64,000 nt of DNA from JBFWRK01 sp050248955 (GTDB taxonomy: Bacteria > Actinomycetota > Acidimicrobiia > Acidimicrobiales > Ilumatobacteraceae): positions 124,001 to 188,000 of the forward strand of contig JBFWRK010000010.1 in NCBI GenBank assembly GCA_050248955.1, read 5' to 3'. How positions within the stretch are numbered: the stretch's first letter is position 1; the number at the start of each line of letters is the position of its first letter. The position numbers and the translations under genes were made by a program. Below are positions 42,597-52,769 of this stretch, piece by piece. The notes below the pieces were generated by a model. It had not been told where the DNA came from. It did no database searches and saw only the letters and a program-made list of their open reading frames with translations.

Positions 42597-44309
42597 ATGA
42601 CGGATGCGATCACGGCGACCTCCGGACATGTGGGTGGCACTGGGCTCGACAGCAACACGCTGACGATGATGCTCGGCGCGCTCCGCGAGTTCGTCGAGCA
42701 CGCGCTCCCTCCACAGCGCCAGCTCGAGCTGGACCACGACGACGTCTGCCCCGAGGACACCGTCAGGGCGATGTCGGACCCCAACCAGCTCGGCGTGCAG
42801 CTGATCTTCGTACCCGCGGCCTACGGCGGCATGGATGGCGGGGCCTTCGACGCATACCGGGTGTGCGAGGTGATGGCGAGGCTCGACATCGGGCTGGCCA
42901 CCGCGGTGTTCGCCACCTTCCTGGGCAGCGACCCGATCCTCGTGGGCGCCACCGAGGAGCAGAAGCAGCGCTGGCTCGGCGCGATCGCAGAACAAGGTCT
43001 GGTGTTCGCCTACGGCGCGACCGAGCCCGACGCCGGGAGCGACCTCGGCGCGATGAAGACCCTCGCCGCTCGGATCGAGACCGACGGCGTCGTCACGGGC
43101 TACCGCATCAACGGCCGCAAGCAGTGGATCAGCAACGGTTCGATCGCCGACGTGGTCACGATCCTCGCCCGCACCCCGGACGGGCCGTCGTGGTTCACGG
43201 TGCCGCGCGGCACCCCGGGCTTCAGCGCCGCGCACCCCGAGGACAAGCACGGTCTGCGCCTGTCCAACACCGCGGCCCTGTTCCTCGACGACGTGGAGCT
43301 CCCCGCCGACCACCTCATCGGAGGTGTGGAAGGCAAGGGTCTGGTACAGGCACAGCAGGTGTTCGGCTACACCCGCCTGATGGTCGCTGCCTTCGGTCTC
43401 GGCGGCGGTTGGGAGGCACTCGATCGTGCGATCGCCTACTCGTTGGAGCGCCGGCAGGGCGGGTCGCCGCTCTCGGAGAAGCAGGGCTTCACGCACAAGT
43501 TGATCGTGCCCCACGCAGTCCGTCTGGAAGCGGCTCGCAGCTACGTCGAAGCGACCGCCGACAAGATCGACCGCGGACTCGGCAACAACGGGGCGATGAA
43601 CACCGAGGGCGCGATCGCCAAGCTGATGGCGACCGAGGCCGGCAACGCCGCCGCCGACGCCGCCATCCAGGCCCATGGTGGCTACGGCTACACCCGTGAG
43701 TACGTGGTCGAGAAGATCAAGCGCGACGTGCGCATCACCACGATCTACGAGGGCACGTCGGAGATCATGGAGATGACGATCGCCCGCGACCGGTGGCAGC
43801 AGCACTTGAAGACCTCAGGCGGCTACTACCGCGACAAGGCGGCCGCCCTCGTCGCGCTGCACCGCACCCATCCCACGGTCGGCGCCGAACACGCCGCGCT
43901 CGCTGCCCAGGCACTGGCTGCCGTGCTCGAGGCCTGCCGTGTGGCGCGCCTCACCCGCAGCCAGCACGTGCTGTTCCGCCTCGGAGAACTGATCACCTAC
44001 ACCGAGTGTGCCGAGGTGTTCGCGCAGCGCGCCGCCCAGGCCCTCGACGGCGACCGCCACGAGAAGGGCGACGACCGCTTCGACAGCGAGGCGCTGGCGT
44101 CGATGAGCCGCGTGTTCGCTCGAGAGGCCGCCCAGAAGGCCGGCCAGGAGGGCGTGCGCTGGGTGGCCGGCTCGGTCGACGCTGGCAGCGCCGACGTGAC
44201 GGCGCTGCTCGCCAGCATCCCCCACGACGCCATCCGCACTGCCCAGTCCGGGCTCGTCGCCGACATGGACCGCGTCGCCGACGTGCTGTATCGGCGCACG
44301 ACCTCATGA
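42597..44309 (+). CDS. Acyl-CoA dehydrogenase (long FadE-type)
   Basis: 570-residue flavoprotein that introduces a 2,3 double bond into acyl thioesters. Conserved parts: FAYGATEPDAGSDLGAMKTLA (substrate and FAD loop), YRINGRKQWISNG, AIQAHGGYGYTREYVVEKIKRDVRITTIYEGTSEIMEM with the catalytic Glu in YEGTSE (in blocks). A ~150-residue C-terminal extension (from about 415) is typical of the longer actinobacterial forms. The ATG at 42597 has GGAGGA upstream. It is 40 bases before the giant synthase and probably in the same operon, so it may act on synthase products, on a carrier-bound intermediate, or on the starter. Confidence 0.93.
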   Translation: MTDAITATSGHVGGTGLDSNTLTMMLGALREFVEHALPPQRQLELDHDDVCPEDTVRAMSDPNQLGVQLIFVPAAYGGMDGGAFDAYRVCEVMARLDIGLATAVFATFLGSDPILVGATEEQKQRWLGAIAEQGLVFAYGATEPDAGSDLGAMKTLAARIETDGVVTGYRINGRKQWISNGSIADVVTILARTPDGPSWFTVPRGTPGFSAAHPEDKHGLRLSNTAALFLDDVELPADHLIGGVEGKGLVQAQQVFGYTRLMVAAFGLGGGWEALDRAIAYSLERRQGGSPLSEKQGFTHKLIVPHAVRLEAARSYVEATADKIDRGLGNNGAMNTEGAIAKLMATEAGNAAADAAIQAHGGYGYTREYVVEKIKRDVRITTIYEGTSEIMEMTIARDRWQQHLKTSGGYYRDKAAALVALHRTHPTVGAEHAALAAQALAAVLEACRVARLTRSQHVLFRLGELITYTECAEVFAQRAAQALDGDRHEKGDDRFDSEALASMSRVFAREAAQKAGQEGVRWVAGSVDAGSADVTALLASIPHDAIRTAQSGLVADMDRVADVLYRRTTS

Positions 44310-44349
44310 ACTTCCACCGCCACTTCGACTCCCCCGGGAACACCTGACG

Positions 44350-47300
44350 ATGTCTGACACCTCGCACACCTCCAGTTCACCGATCGCCATCGTCGGCATC
44401 AGCGCGATCATGCCGCAAGCCCCCGATGCCGACGCCTTCTGGGCGAACATCAAGAACGGCTGCTACTCGATCACCGACGTGCCAGCGGAACGGTGGGATC
44501 CGGCCCTCTACTACTCCGCAGACCACAGCGCACCGGACAAGACGTACTCGACGATCGGCGGCTGGGTGCGCGAGTACCCGTGGAATCCCGCCGCCTGGAA
44601 GCTCCCCATCCCCCCGAAGGTGGCCGACCAGATGGACGACGGGCAGCGGTGGGCGATCTCCGCCGCCCGTTCCGCACTCGTCGATGCCGGCTGGCCCGAC
44701 TGGAAGGTCGACACCGACAACGTCGCCGTCATCATCGGCAACGCCATCGGTGGCGAGAAGCACTACCAGACCAACATGCGCATCGAGCTGCCCGAGGTGC
44801 TCCGCGACCTCGCCACTGCTCCGTCGTTCGCCGCGTTGTCGGCCGACCAGCGCGAGCACATCGTCGACGAGACCCGTGCTGCGTTCCTCGCGCACTACGG
44901 CGAGATCAACGAGGACACCATGCCCGGCGAGCTGGCGAACGTCATCGCCGGCCGCGTCGCCAACCTGTTCAACCTCCGGGGGCCGAACTTCACCACCGAC
45001 GCCGCGTGTGCCTCTGGCCTGGCCGCGATGAGCGCCGCGGTCGAGGGGCTCGTCGACCATCGTTTCGACGCGGCCATCACCGGCGGCGTCGATCACAACA
45101 TGGGCGTCGCCGCGTTCGTGAAGTTCTGCAAGATCGGCGCGCTCTCCGCCACTGGCACCAGGCCCTTCGACGCCGGTGCCGACGGGTTCGTGATGGGCGA
45201 GGGCGCGGCACTGTTCGTGCTCAAGCGGCTCGAGGACGCAGAGCGTGACGGCGACAAGATCTATGCCGTCATCCTCGGCATCGCCGGGTCCAGTGACGGC
45301 AAGGGCAAGGGGATCACCGCTCCCAACCCGATCGGGCAACGGCTCGCTGTGGCGCGTGCCTGGGCGGTGGCCGGCGAGGACCCGGGCACCGTGTCGGCGA
45401 TCGAGGCACACGGTACGTCGACCCGCGTGGGAGACGCGACCGAGCTGGAGAGCCTCACTGAGGTCTTCGGCGCAGCAGGAGCACCGGTGCACGGGGTGGC
45501 GCTCGGTTCGGTGAAGTCGAACATCGGCCACCTGAAGGCCGCCGCCGGCAGCGCGGGCATCTTCAAGATGGTTCGCAGCCTGCACGAGAAGGTGCTCACC
45601 CCGAGCCTCAACTTCCGCGATCCGAACCCCAACGTCGACTGGGATCGCTCGCCGTTCAGGGTGAACACCGAGCTGCGCGCCTGGCCCGAGCCGCCGAGCG
45701 GCGTACGCCGTGCGGGAGTCAGTGCGTTCGGCTTCGGAGGCACCAACTTCCACGTCGTGCTCGAGGAGTACGTACCGGGACGCCGTCAGTCGTCGCCACG
45801 CGCAGTCGCCGCGGCCACGCTGCAGGCACCCCACGCGGCGGTCTCGTCCGCGCCCACGACCGCCTCGTCCCGGTCGTTCGCAGATCCGTCGAAGCCACCG
45901 CTGCGCGGCGCCCTCGTGTTGGGAGGCTCCCACGACGCGGATCTGCTCGCGCAGGTGGACCAGGCGCTCGCCGAGGCCCGCTCCGGTCGGGCGCCGGCGC
46001 CTGCTCGTCCCGACCCGGCCATCGCGGACGCGCCGGTACGGATCGCGGTCGACTTCGCCGACGCACGTGACCTCGCCGTCAAGCTCGACAAGGCCGTCAA
46101 GGCGATCTCCACCGGCAACGAGGCGCTGTTCCGGATGCTTCGCCAGCAGGGTGTGTTCGTCGGCCGCGGCCCGGCCCCGAAGGTGGCCTTCCTCTACACG
46201 GGCCAGGGCTCCCAGTACGTCAACATGCTGAAGGGCCTGCGCGCCATCGAGCCGATCGTCGCGACGACCTTCAGCGAAGCCGACGCGGTGATGACCCCGT
46301 TGCTCGGCCGGCCGCTCAGCTCCTTCATCTTCGTCGATGGCGAGGATCCCGCAGCGGTCGGCGAGCTCGAGCAGCAGTTGCTGCAGACCGAGATCACGCA
46401 ACCGGCGGTGCTCGCCGCCGATGCGAGCCTCACCCGCCTCCTGTCCGCCTACGGCATCGAGCCCGACATGGTGATGGGCCACAGCCTCGGCGAGTACGGC
46501 GCGCTCGTCAGTGCTGGCTCGCTCACCTTCGAGGCTGCCCTCGAGGCCGTGAGTGCTCGCGGGCGTGAGATGGCGAAGCTGTCCGTGGAGGACAACGGAG
46601 CGATGGCCGCGGTCTTCGGCCCGCTCACCGAGATCGAGCGCATCGTGGCCGAGTCGCCCGGCTACGTCGTCGTCGCCAACATCAACGCCAACAACCAGGC
46701 CGTGGTCGGCGGAGCAACCGCCGCGGTGGTGGCGGCGATGGACAAGTTCTCCGCCGCCGGCATGCAGGCCGTGCGGATACCGGTCAGCCACGCGTTCCAC
46801 ACCTCGATCGTCGCGCCCGCGTCGATACCGTTGGTGGCCACGTTGCGCCGCCTGCAGCTCCGGCCGCCGCTCCGCCCGATCGTCGCCAACGTGACCGGCG
46901 AGTTCTACCCCGCCGACGCGACCGAGGAGACCATGTTCGACTACCTCGGCAGGCAGGTCGCCTCGCCGGTGCAGTTCGTGAAGGGCCTGCACACGCTCTA
47001 CGAGGCAGGCGCTCGTGTCTTCGTCGAGGTCGGGCCCAAACGAGCACTGCACGGGTTCGTGGAGGACGTGCTGGGGGGCCGCCCCGACGTGCTCGCCCTG
47101 TTCACCAACCACCCCAAGCTCGGCGACGTGGCATCCGTCAACCAGGCGCTGTGCGGCCTGTGGGCATCGGGCATCGGCTTCGGTCGCCCCACCACGCTCG
47201 AAGCACCTGTCCGAGCCTCCGCCGCGAACGCACCGGTCGAGGACCGGATCGTGCAGCTGGGCCGGCTCTTCGCGGGCGTGCTCGAGGAGGGTCTCCGCGT

Positions 47301-50300
47301 CTACGGCATCGAGCCGCGTGCATCTGCGATCACCTCACCCGCTCCTGACGCCGGCGTCCAGCCCCGATCGCACGACGACGCACCGGTGGTCGTCACCGGT
47401 GCCGCGTTGGGTCTGCCAGGGGTCGACCAGGTCTTCGACGACGGGAACATCGGCCGCATCCTCGCTGGGCAGCAGTTCATCACCGCTGTCCCAGACCAGA
47501 TGCGACAGCGCATGGCCGACATGCACATCACCCGCCTGGTGAAGTCGGAGAGCGGCAATGCCAGCTTCGAGACCATCGACGACCCATCCGAGGTCATCAA
47601 GCTCGCGGGTCGCCATGCGCCGCTCGACGTCGTGGAGCAGTTCGCCATCGACACCGCTCGCGACGAGGCACTCGACGCGACGACGCGGCTCGCCATCGGA
47701 GCCGGCTACGACGCGCTGCGCGACGCCGGCATCCCGTTGGTCATGCGGTACAAGACCACGACCCTCGACACGCAGCTTCCCGATCGATGGGGTCTGCCCG
47801 ACGCACTTCGCGACGAGACCGGCGTGATCTTCGCCTCTGCGTTCCCCGGCTACAACGCGTTCGCCGAGGACATCGAGGCCTACGCGACCCATCGCTCCCG
47901 GCGCGAGCATCTGCTGGCACTCCAAGGTGTGCGCGCGCAGATGACCGGCCAGGAGCCGGCGTGTGCCGAAGTCGACCGGCTGATCGCCGAGCTGGGCGCC
48001 GAGCTCGAGGCCCACCCGTACACGTTCGATCGCCGCTTCCTGTTCAGGGTGCTCTCGATGGGGCACTCCCAGTTCGCCGAGCTCATCGGCGCCCGCGGGC
48101 CGAACACCCAGGTCAACGCGGCCTGCGCATCGACGACACAGGCACTGTGCGTGGCAGAGGACTGGATCCGTGCCGGGCGTTGCCGCCGGGTCGTGGTGGT
48201 ATCGGCCGACGATGTCACCGGCGATGCACTGATGCCGTGGATCGCATCCGGGTTCCTCGCCTCGGGTGCTGCCGCCACCGACGAGCACGTGGAGGACGCG
48301 GCGACCCCGTTCGACCGACGACGCCACGGGATGATCGTCGGCATGGGCGCGGCCGCATTCGTGGTCGAGGCCGCCTCCGCGGCGCGTGAGCGCGGGCTGC
48401 AACCGATCTGCGAAGTGCTCGGATCGATCACGTCCAACTCGGCGTTCCACGGCACCCGACTCGACGTCGACCACATCGGCGCTGTCATGGAAGCCGTCGT
48501 CAACCAGGCCGAGGCGCGTGGCATCGATCGGGCGGACATCGCCGACACCACGATGTTCGTGTCGCACGAGACCTACACCCCTGCCCGAGGCGGATCGGCC
48601 GCGGCGGAGATCCATGCCTTGCGCCGTGTGTTCGGGCCGGCCGCCGACCGCATCGTCATCACGAACACCAAGGGCTTCACCGGTCATGCCATGGGCGCCG
48701 GCATCGAGGACGTCGTCGCGGTCAAGGCGCTCGAGACGGGCCTCGTCCCCGCAGTGCCCAACTACCGCGAGGTCGATCCCGAGCTCGGCAACCTGAACCT
48801 CTCCCGCGGCGGCTCGTACCCAGTGCAGTACGCGCTACGGCTTGCGGCCGGCTTCGGCTCGCAGGTGGCGATGGCACTGCTGCGCTGGACCCCGACGGCG
48901 GATGGCCGCCGCCGCCGGCCCGACGAGCTCGGGTTCGGCTACCGCATCAGCGATGTCACGGCATGGCAGCAATGGCTGGACGGGCTGGCCGGTCACGACG
49001 GCGCACGGTTGGAGGTCGACCACCGCCGGCTGCGGATCGTCGACATCGGCGCACCGAGCTCGTCGCGCCACGACTCGGCGGTGCTGGTGCCGTACGCCGG
49101 CCAGTTCGGCGCGATCGCGACTGACACGACGATGTCCCCGGCACCACCGGCGCCAACCGCGCCGCCGGCGTCCCCACCCGCGGCATCCACGACGCCCGTC
49201 GCAGCGCCGGTACCTGCACCCGCACCCGCTGCCGTGCCCGTAGCGCCGGTGGTGGTCGAGGTGGTCGAGGTGGTCGAGGTGGCGGTCGACGAGGTGCTCG
49301 CGACGGTCACGGCGATCGTCGCCGAGATGACCGGCTACCCCGCCGATCTACTCGACCCCGACCTCGACCTCGAAGCCGACCTCGGCGTCGACACCGTCAA
49401 ACAAGCCGAAGTCTTCGCCGCGGTCCGCACCCACTACGACGTCGAACGCGACGACAACCTCCAACTCCGCGACTTCCCGACCCTCCACCACGTCGCCGCC
49501 TGGGTCCGCGACCGTGCCGGACTCTCGCCCACACCCACCACAACACCGGCGGCGTCCGCGGCGCCGGCGCCGGTGGCGGCTGCAGCGGGTGCGGCGGTCG
49601 AGGTGGCGGTCGACGAGGTGCTCGCGACGGTCACCGCGATCGTCGCCGAGATGACCGGCTACCCCGCCGATCTGCTCGACCCCGACCTCGACCTCGAAGC
49701 CGACCTCGGCGTCGACACCGTCAAACAAGCCGAAGTCTTCGCCGCGGTCCGCACCCACTACGACGTCGAACGCGACGACAACCTCCAACTCCGCGACTTC
49801 CCGACCCTCCACCACGTCGCCGCCTGGGTCCGCGACCGTGCCGGACTCTCGCCCACACCCACCACAACACCGGCGGCGTCCGCGGCGCCGGCGCCGGTGG
49901 CGGCTGCAGCGGGTGCGGCGGTCGAGGTGGCGGTCGACGAGGTGCTCGCGACGGTCACCGCGATCGTCGCCGAGATGACCGGCTACCCCGCCGATCTGCT
50001 CGACCCCGACCTCGACCTCGAAGCCGACCTCGGCGTCGACACCGTCAAACAAGCCGAAGTCTTCGCCGCGGTCCGCACCCACTACGACGTCGAACGCGAC
50101 GACAACCTCCAACTCCGCGACTTCCCCACGCTCCACCACGTCGCCAGTTGGGTCCTCGACCGCGCCGGACTCACCCCCACCCCCGCACCCGCGACACCAG
50201 CACCCCCCACCGCCATCGCGATCGCGACCGTGCTCGGCGACCTCGACGCCGTCGACGCCCTGCCGCGCCGGATCCCTGTGCCGGCCCTCCGTCCGGCGAT

Positions 50301-52752
50301 CAGCCGCTGCCTGCCCACCGGCATCGACCTCGCCGACGCTCGGGTCGTGGTGATGCTCGACGAGGGTGGCGTCGGCGACGCACTCGTGAACAAGCTCGAC
50401 AAGGCGGGCGCGACCACACTGGTCCTCGCGCCGGGCGTGAGCACCGATGACCTCGTTGCCCAACTCGAGGCATGGCAGCGTGAGCAGCGGATCTCGGGCG
50501 TGTACTGGTTGGCGGCCCTGGACGACGACGGAGACCTCGCCGACTACGACCTGACACGCTGGCGGGAGGCACTGCGCAGGCGGGTGAAGGCGCTCTACAC
50601 CACGATGCGCCTCCTCTACGGCACCAGCCCGTTCCTCGTGGCCGCGACCCGTCTCGGCGGTCAACACGGCTACGACGAGGCTGGCGCAACCAATCCCCTC
50701 GGTGGCGCCGTGACCGGATTCGCCAAGTCGTACAAGAAGGAACGACCCGACGCGCTGGTCAAGGCCGTCGACGTGCCCGCCAGCCGGAAGACGGCCGCGA
50801 TCGCCGACCAGTTGATCGAGGAGACGCTGCGTGACCCAGGCTGTGTCGAGATCGGCAGGCTGGACGGCCGCCGGGTAGGTGTCGGATACGTGGCGGCGCC
50901 CTTCCCCACCCGCGCGGGCGACGGACAGATCCAGGCCGGCGCCGGAATGGTGCTGGACCGCGACTCGGTGTTCGTCGTCACCGGCGCTGCCGGCAGCATC
51001 GTGTCCGCGATCACCGCCGATCTCGCCGCCAGGTCGGGCGGCACCTTCCACCTGCTCGACCTGACGCCGACCCCTGATGCGAACGACCCGGACCTCGTTG
51101 CCTTCCGCGACGACCGCGACGGGCTGAAGTCCACGATCGCCGAACGGATCAAGGCTGCTGGTGGGCGACCGACGCCGGTTGCGATCGAGCGCGAGCTCAC
51201 CCGCTACGAGCGGCTCCATGCCGCGCTGACCGCAGTCCGAGCAGTCGAAGCGAGCGGGGGCACGGCGTACTACCACTCCGTGGACCTCACCGACGCCGAG
51301 GCGGTCGCGGCCGTGATCGCTGACGTGCGCGAACGCAGCGGCCGCATCGACGTGCTGCTGCATGCTGCCGGGCTGGAGATCAGCCGCGACCTGCCCGACA
51401 AGGAACCCCACGAGTACGACCTCGTCTTCGACGTCAAGTCGGAAGGCTGGTTCAACGTGTTCCACGCAGCGCAGGACATGCCGATCGCCGCCACCGTCGT
51501 GTTCTCGTCGGTTGCCGGTCGTTTCGGCAACCGCGGCCAGACCGACTACGCCGCGGCGAACGACCTCCTGTGCAAGATCACCTCCCACCTTCGCCGGACG
51601 AGGCCCGACACCCGCGGCCTGGCATTGGACTGGACCGCCTGGGGTGGCATCGGCATGGCCACGCGCGGATCGATCCCGAAGATCATGGAACTCGCAGGCG
51701 TCGAGATGTTGCCCGCCGAGGCAGGCGTTGCGTGGATCCGTCGGGAGCTGCTGTCCAGCGACCACCGAGGCGAGGTGATCGTCGCCGGCGCGCTCGGAAT
51801 GATGGCAGGCGAGCTGCACGAGACCGGCGGTGTCGACCCGATCGAGCTCGTCTCGGGCGACCACGGCCCGATGGTGGGAACTGCGCGGCTGAGCGTCCAC
51901 GACGGCGTCGTGGTCGACGTGCGACTCGACCCTGCCGAGCAGCCGTTCCTGAACGATCACCGAATCGACGGCACCCCGGTGCTGCCGGGCGTGATGGGCA
52001 TGGAAGCGTTCGCCGAAGCCGCGCTCTTGCTCGCCCCCGACCACCGCGTGGCCGCAGTGGAGGACGTGAGCTTCGCCGCACCGCTGAAGTTCTACCGCGA
52101 CGAGCCGCGCACCATCACCGTCCAAGCGCTGGTGCGACCCGAGGGCGACGAACTGGTGGCGCACTGTCGACTCGCTGCCGAGCGCACGCTGCCCGGCCAC
52201 GACGAGCCGCAGCGTACGGTGCACTTCACCGGCCGGGTGCGGCTCAGCCGGGGTGACCCGACGGCGGAGCGGATCGAGCCTCCCGGCAGCGCCGGCGGGC
52301 CCACGCTCGCCGCCACGCAGGTGTACTCGTTCTACTTCCACGGACCCGCGTACCAGGTGCTGGATGCCGCCTGGCGGGCGGATGACGGCGCCGTCGGACG
52401 ACTGACCGACCCGCTGCCCGACAACCACCGGCCCGCCGGGCTGCCGCTCGCGATCGCGCCACGACTGATCGAGCTCTGCTTCCAGACCGCAGGGCTGTGG
52501 CAGGCCGGACGAGAGGACCGCCTGGCGTTGCCGATGCGAGTCGGCAGTGCGCGCCTGCTCATCGACCCGGCGGCGGCGTCCGGGCCGCTGTACGCCACCG
52601 CCCACCAGACCGGGCCGGACGTCTTCGACTGCACCGTGGTCGACGGCACCGGGTGCGTCGTCGCGCGGCTCGACGGCTATCGCACCGTTGCACTTCCCAC
52701 GCCGATCCCCGAACCCGTGGCAGCCGACCTGCACGCGGCGTTCCGGGACTGA
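44350..52752 (+). CDS. Iterative type I polyketide/PUFA-like synthase: KS-AT-KS-ACPx3-KR-DH
   Basis: 2800 residues. KS1 (about 10-470): Cys220 in DAACASG, EAHGTSTRVGD, SNIGHLKAAAG. AT (about 610-930): GQGSQ, Ser712 in GHSLGEY, and SHAFHT, which predicts malonyl-CoA. KS2 (about 1005-1545): Cys1259 in NAACAST, His in SHETYTP and His in FTGHAMGAG, so the triad is complete. Three carrier domains of 108-residue period start near 1646, each with LGVDTVKQAE: the modified Ser is replaced by Thr1682, Thr1790 and Thr1898. KR (about 2205-2480): VVTGAAGSI and Tyr2400 in YAAAN. DH (about 2520-2790): His2537 in HRIDGTPVLPG. No ER, methyltransferase or thioesterase. KS1 and the carrier doublet style (DTVK versus DSIK) resemble PfaA-type PUFA synthases. 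The upstream ribosome-binding site is weak. Confidence 0.92.
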   Translation: MSDTSHTSSSPIAIVGISAIMPQAPDADAFWANIKNGCYSITDVPAERWDPALYYSADHSAPDKTYSTIGGWVREYPWNPAAWKLPIPPKVADQMDDGQRWAISAARSALVDAGWPDWKVDTDNVAVIIGNAIGGEKHYQTNMRIELPEVLRDLATAPSFAALSADQREHIVDETRAAFLAHYGEINEDTMPGELANVIAGRVANLFNLRGPNFTTDAACASGLAAMSAAVEGLVDHRFDAAITGGVDHNMGVAAFVKFCKIGALSATGTRPFDAGADGFVMGEGAALFVLKRLEDAERDGDKIYAVILGIAGSSDGKGKGITAPNPIGQRLAVARAWAVAGEDPGTVSAIEAHGTSTRVGDATELESLTEVFGAAGAPVHGVALGSVKSNIGHLKAAAGSAGIFKMVRSLHEKVLTPSLNFRDPNPNVDWDRSPFRVNTELRAWPEPPSGVRRAGVSAFGFGGTNFHVVLEEYVPGRRQSSPRAVAAATLQAPHAAVSSAPTTASSRSFADPSKPPLRGALVLGGSHDADLLAQVDQALAEARSGRAPAPARPDPAIADAPVRIAVDFADARDLAVKLDKAVKAISTGNEALFRMLRQQGVFVGRGPAPKVAFLYTGQGSQYVNMLKGLRAIEPIVATTFSEADAVMTPLLGRPLSSFIFVDGEDPAAVGELEQQLLQTEITQPAVLAADASLTRLLSAYGIEPDMVMGHSLGEYGALVSAGSLTFEAALEAVSARGREMAKLSVEDNGAMAAVFGPLTEIERIVAESPGYVVVANINANNQAVVGGATAAVVAAMDKFSAAGMQAVRIPVSHAFHTSIVAPASIPLVATLRRLQLRPPLRPIVANVTGEFYPADATEETMFDYLGRQVASPVQFVKGLHTLYEAGARVFVEVGPKRALHGFVEDVLGGRPDVLALFTNHPKLGDVASVNQALCGLWASGIGFGRPTTLEAPVRASAANAPVEDRIVQLGRLFAGVLEEGLRVYGIEPRASAITSPAPDAGVQPRSHDDAPVVVTGAALGLPGVDQVFDDGNIGRILAGQQFITAVPDQMRQRMADMHITRLVKSESGNASFETIDDPSEVIKLAGRHAPLDVVEQFAIDTARDEALDATTRLAIGAGYDALRDAGIPLVMRYKTTTLDTQLPDRWGLPDALRDETGVIFASAFPGYNAFAEDIEAYATHRSRREHLLALQGVRAQMTGQEPACAEVDRLIAELGAELEAHPYTFDRRFLFRVLSMGHSQFAELIGARGPNTQVNAACASTTQALCVAEDWIRAGRCRRVVVVSADDVTGDALMPWIASGFLASGAAATDEHVEDAATPFDRRRHGMIVGMGAAAFVVEAASAARERGLQPICEVLGSITSNSAFHGTRLDVDHIGAVMEAVVNQAEARGIDRADIADTTMFVSHETYTPARGGSAAAEIHALRRVFGPAADRIVITNTKGFTGHAMGAGIEDVVAVKALETGLVPAVPNYREVDPELGNLNLSRGGSYPVQYALRLAAGFGSQVAMALLRWTPTADGRRRRPDELGFGYRISDVTAWQQWLDGLAGHDGARLEVDHRRLRIVDIGAPSSSRHDSAVLVPYAGQFGAIATDTTMSPAPPAPTAPPASPPAASTTPVAAPVPAPAPAAVPVAPVVVEVVEVVEVAVDEVLATVTAIVAEMTGYPADLLDPDLDLEADLGVDTVKQAEVFAAVRTHYDVERDDNLQLRDFPTLHHVAAWVRDRAGLSPTPTTTPAASAAPAPVAAAAGAAVEVAVDEVLATVTAIVAEMTGYPADLLDPDLDLEADLGVDTVKQAEVFAAVRTHYDVERDDNLQLRDFPTLHHVAAWVRDRAGLSPTPTTTPAASAAPAPVAAAAGAAVEVAVDEVLATVTAIVAEMTGYPADLLDPDLDLEADLGVDTVKQAEVFAAVRTHYDVERDDNLQLRDFPTLHHVASWVLDRAGLTPTPAPATPAPPTAIAIATVLGDLDAVDALPRRIPVPALRPAISRCLPTGIDLADARVVVMLDEGGVGDALVNKLDKAGATTLVLAPGVSTDDLVAQLEAWQREQRISGVYWLAALDDDGDLADYDLTRWREALRRRVKALYTTMRLLYGTSPFLVAATRLGGQHGYDEAGATNPLGGAVTGFAKSYKKERPDALVKAVDVPASRKTAAIADQLIEETLRDPGCVEIGRLDGRRVGVGYVAAPFPTRAGDGQIQAGAGMVLDRDSVFVVTGAAGSIVSAITADLAARSGGTFHLLDLTPTPDANDPDLVAFRDDRDGLKSTIAERIKAAGGRPTPVAIERELTRYERLHAALTAVRAVEASGGTAYYHSVDLTDAEAVAAVIADVRERSGRIDVLLHAAGLEISRDLPDKEPHEYDLVFDVKSEGWFNVFHAAQDMPIAATVVFSSVAGRFGNRGQTDYAAANDLLCKITSHLRRTRPDTRGLALDWTAWGGIGMATRGSIPKIMELAGVEMLPAEAGVAWIRRELLSSDHRGEVIVAGALGMMAGELHETGGVDPIELVSGDHGPMVGTARLSVHDGVVVDVRLDPAEQPFLNDHRIDGTPVLPGVMGMEAFAEAALLLAPDHRVAAVEDVSFAAPLKFYRDEPRTITVQALVRPEGDELVAHCRLAAERTLPGHDEPQRTVHFTGRVRLSRGDPTAERIEPPGSAGGPTLAATQVYSFYFHGPAYQVLDAAWRADDGAVGRLTDPLPDNHRPAGLPLAIAPRLIELCFQTAGLWQAGREDRLALPMRVGSARLLIDPAAASGPLYATAHQTGPDVFDCTVVDGTGCVVARLDGYRTVALPTPIPEPVAADLHAAFRD
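49285..50160 (+). repeat. Three near-identical 324-bp tandem repeats encoding carrier domains
   Basis: Units begin at 49285, 49609 and 49933, exactly 324 bases apart (108 codons). Units 2 and 3 are nearly identical through the carrier domain; unit 1 differs by single bases (for example GATCTACTC versus GATCTGCTC). Identity at silent positions shows recent duplication or conversion. They also use AAA and CAA codons (GTCAAACAAGCCGAA), which are rare in the surrounding genes. Copy number could be under-assembled. Confidence 0.95.
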
Positions 52753-52769
52753 GCCGAGGACGCTCCGGC

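Noticed and set aside
44377..47112. 911-codon open frame antisense to the synthase, and a 1128-codon one at 49348-52734
   Set aside because: Both mirror the synthase coding frame in high-GC DNA; compositions are biased (G/V/D/R) and no domains are visible.
49285..50160. Sequencing error creating the Ser-to-Thr change in the carriers
   Set aside because: The ACC codon is present in all three copies and in an otherwise conserved motif, so a random error is unlikely.
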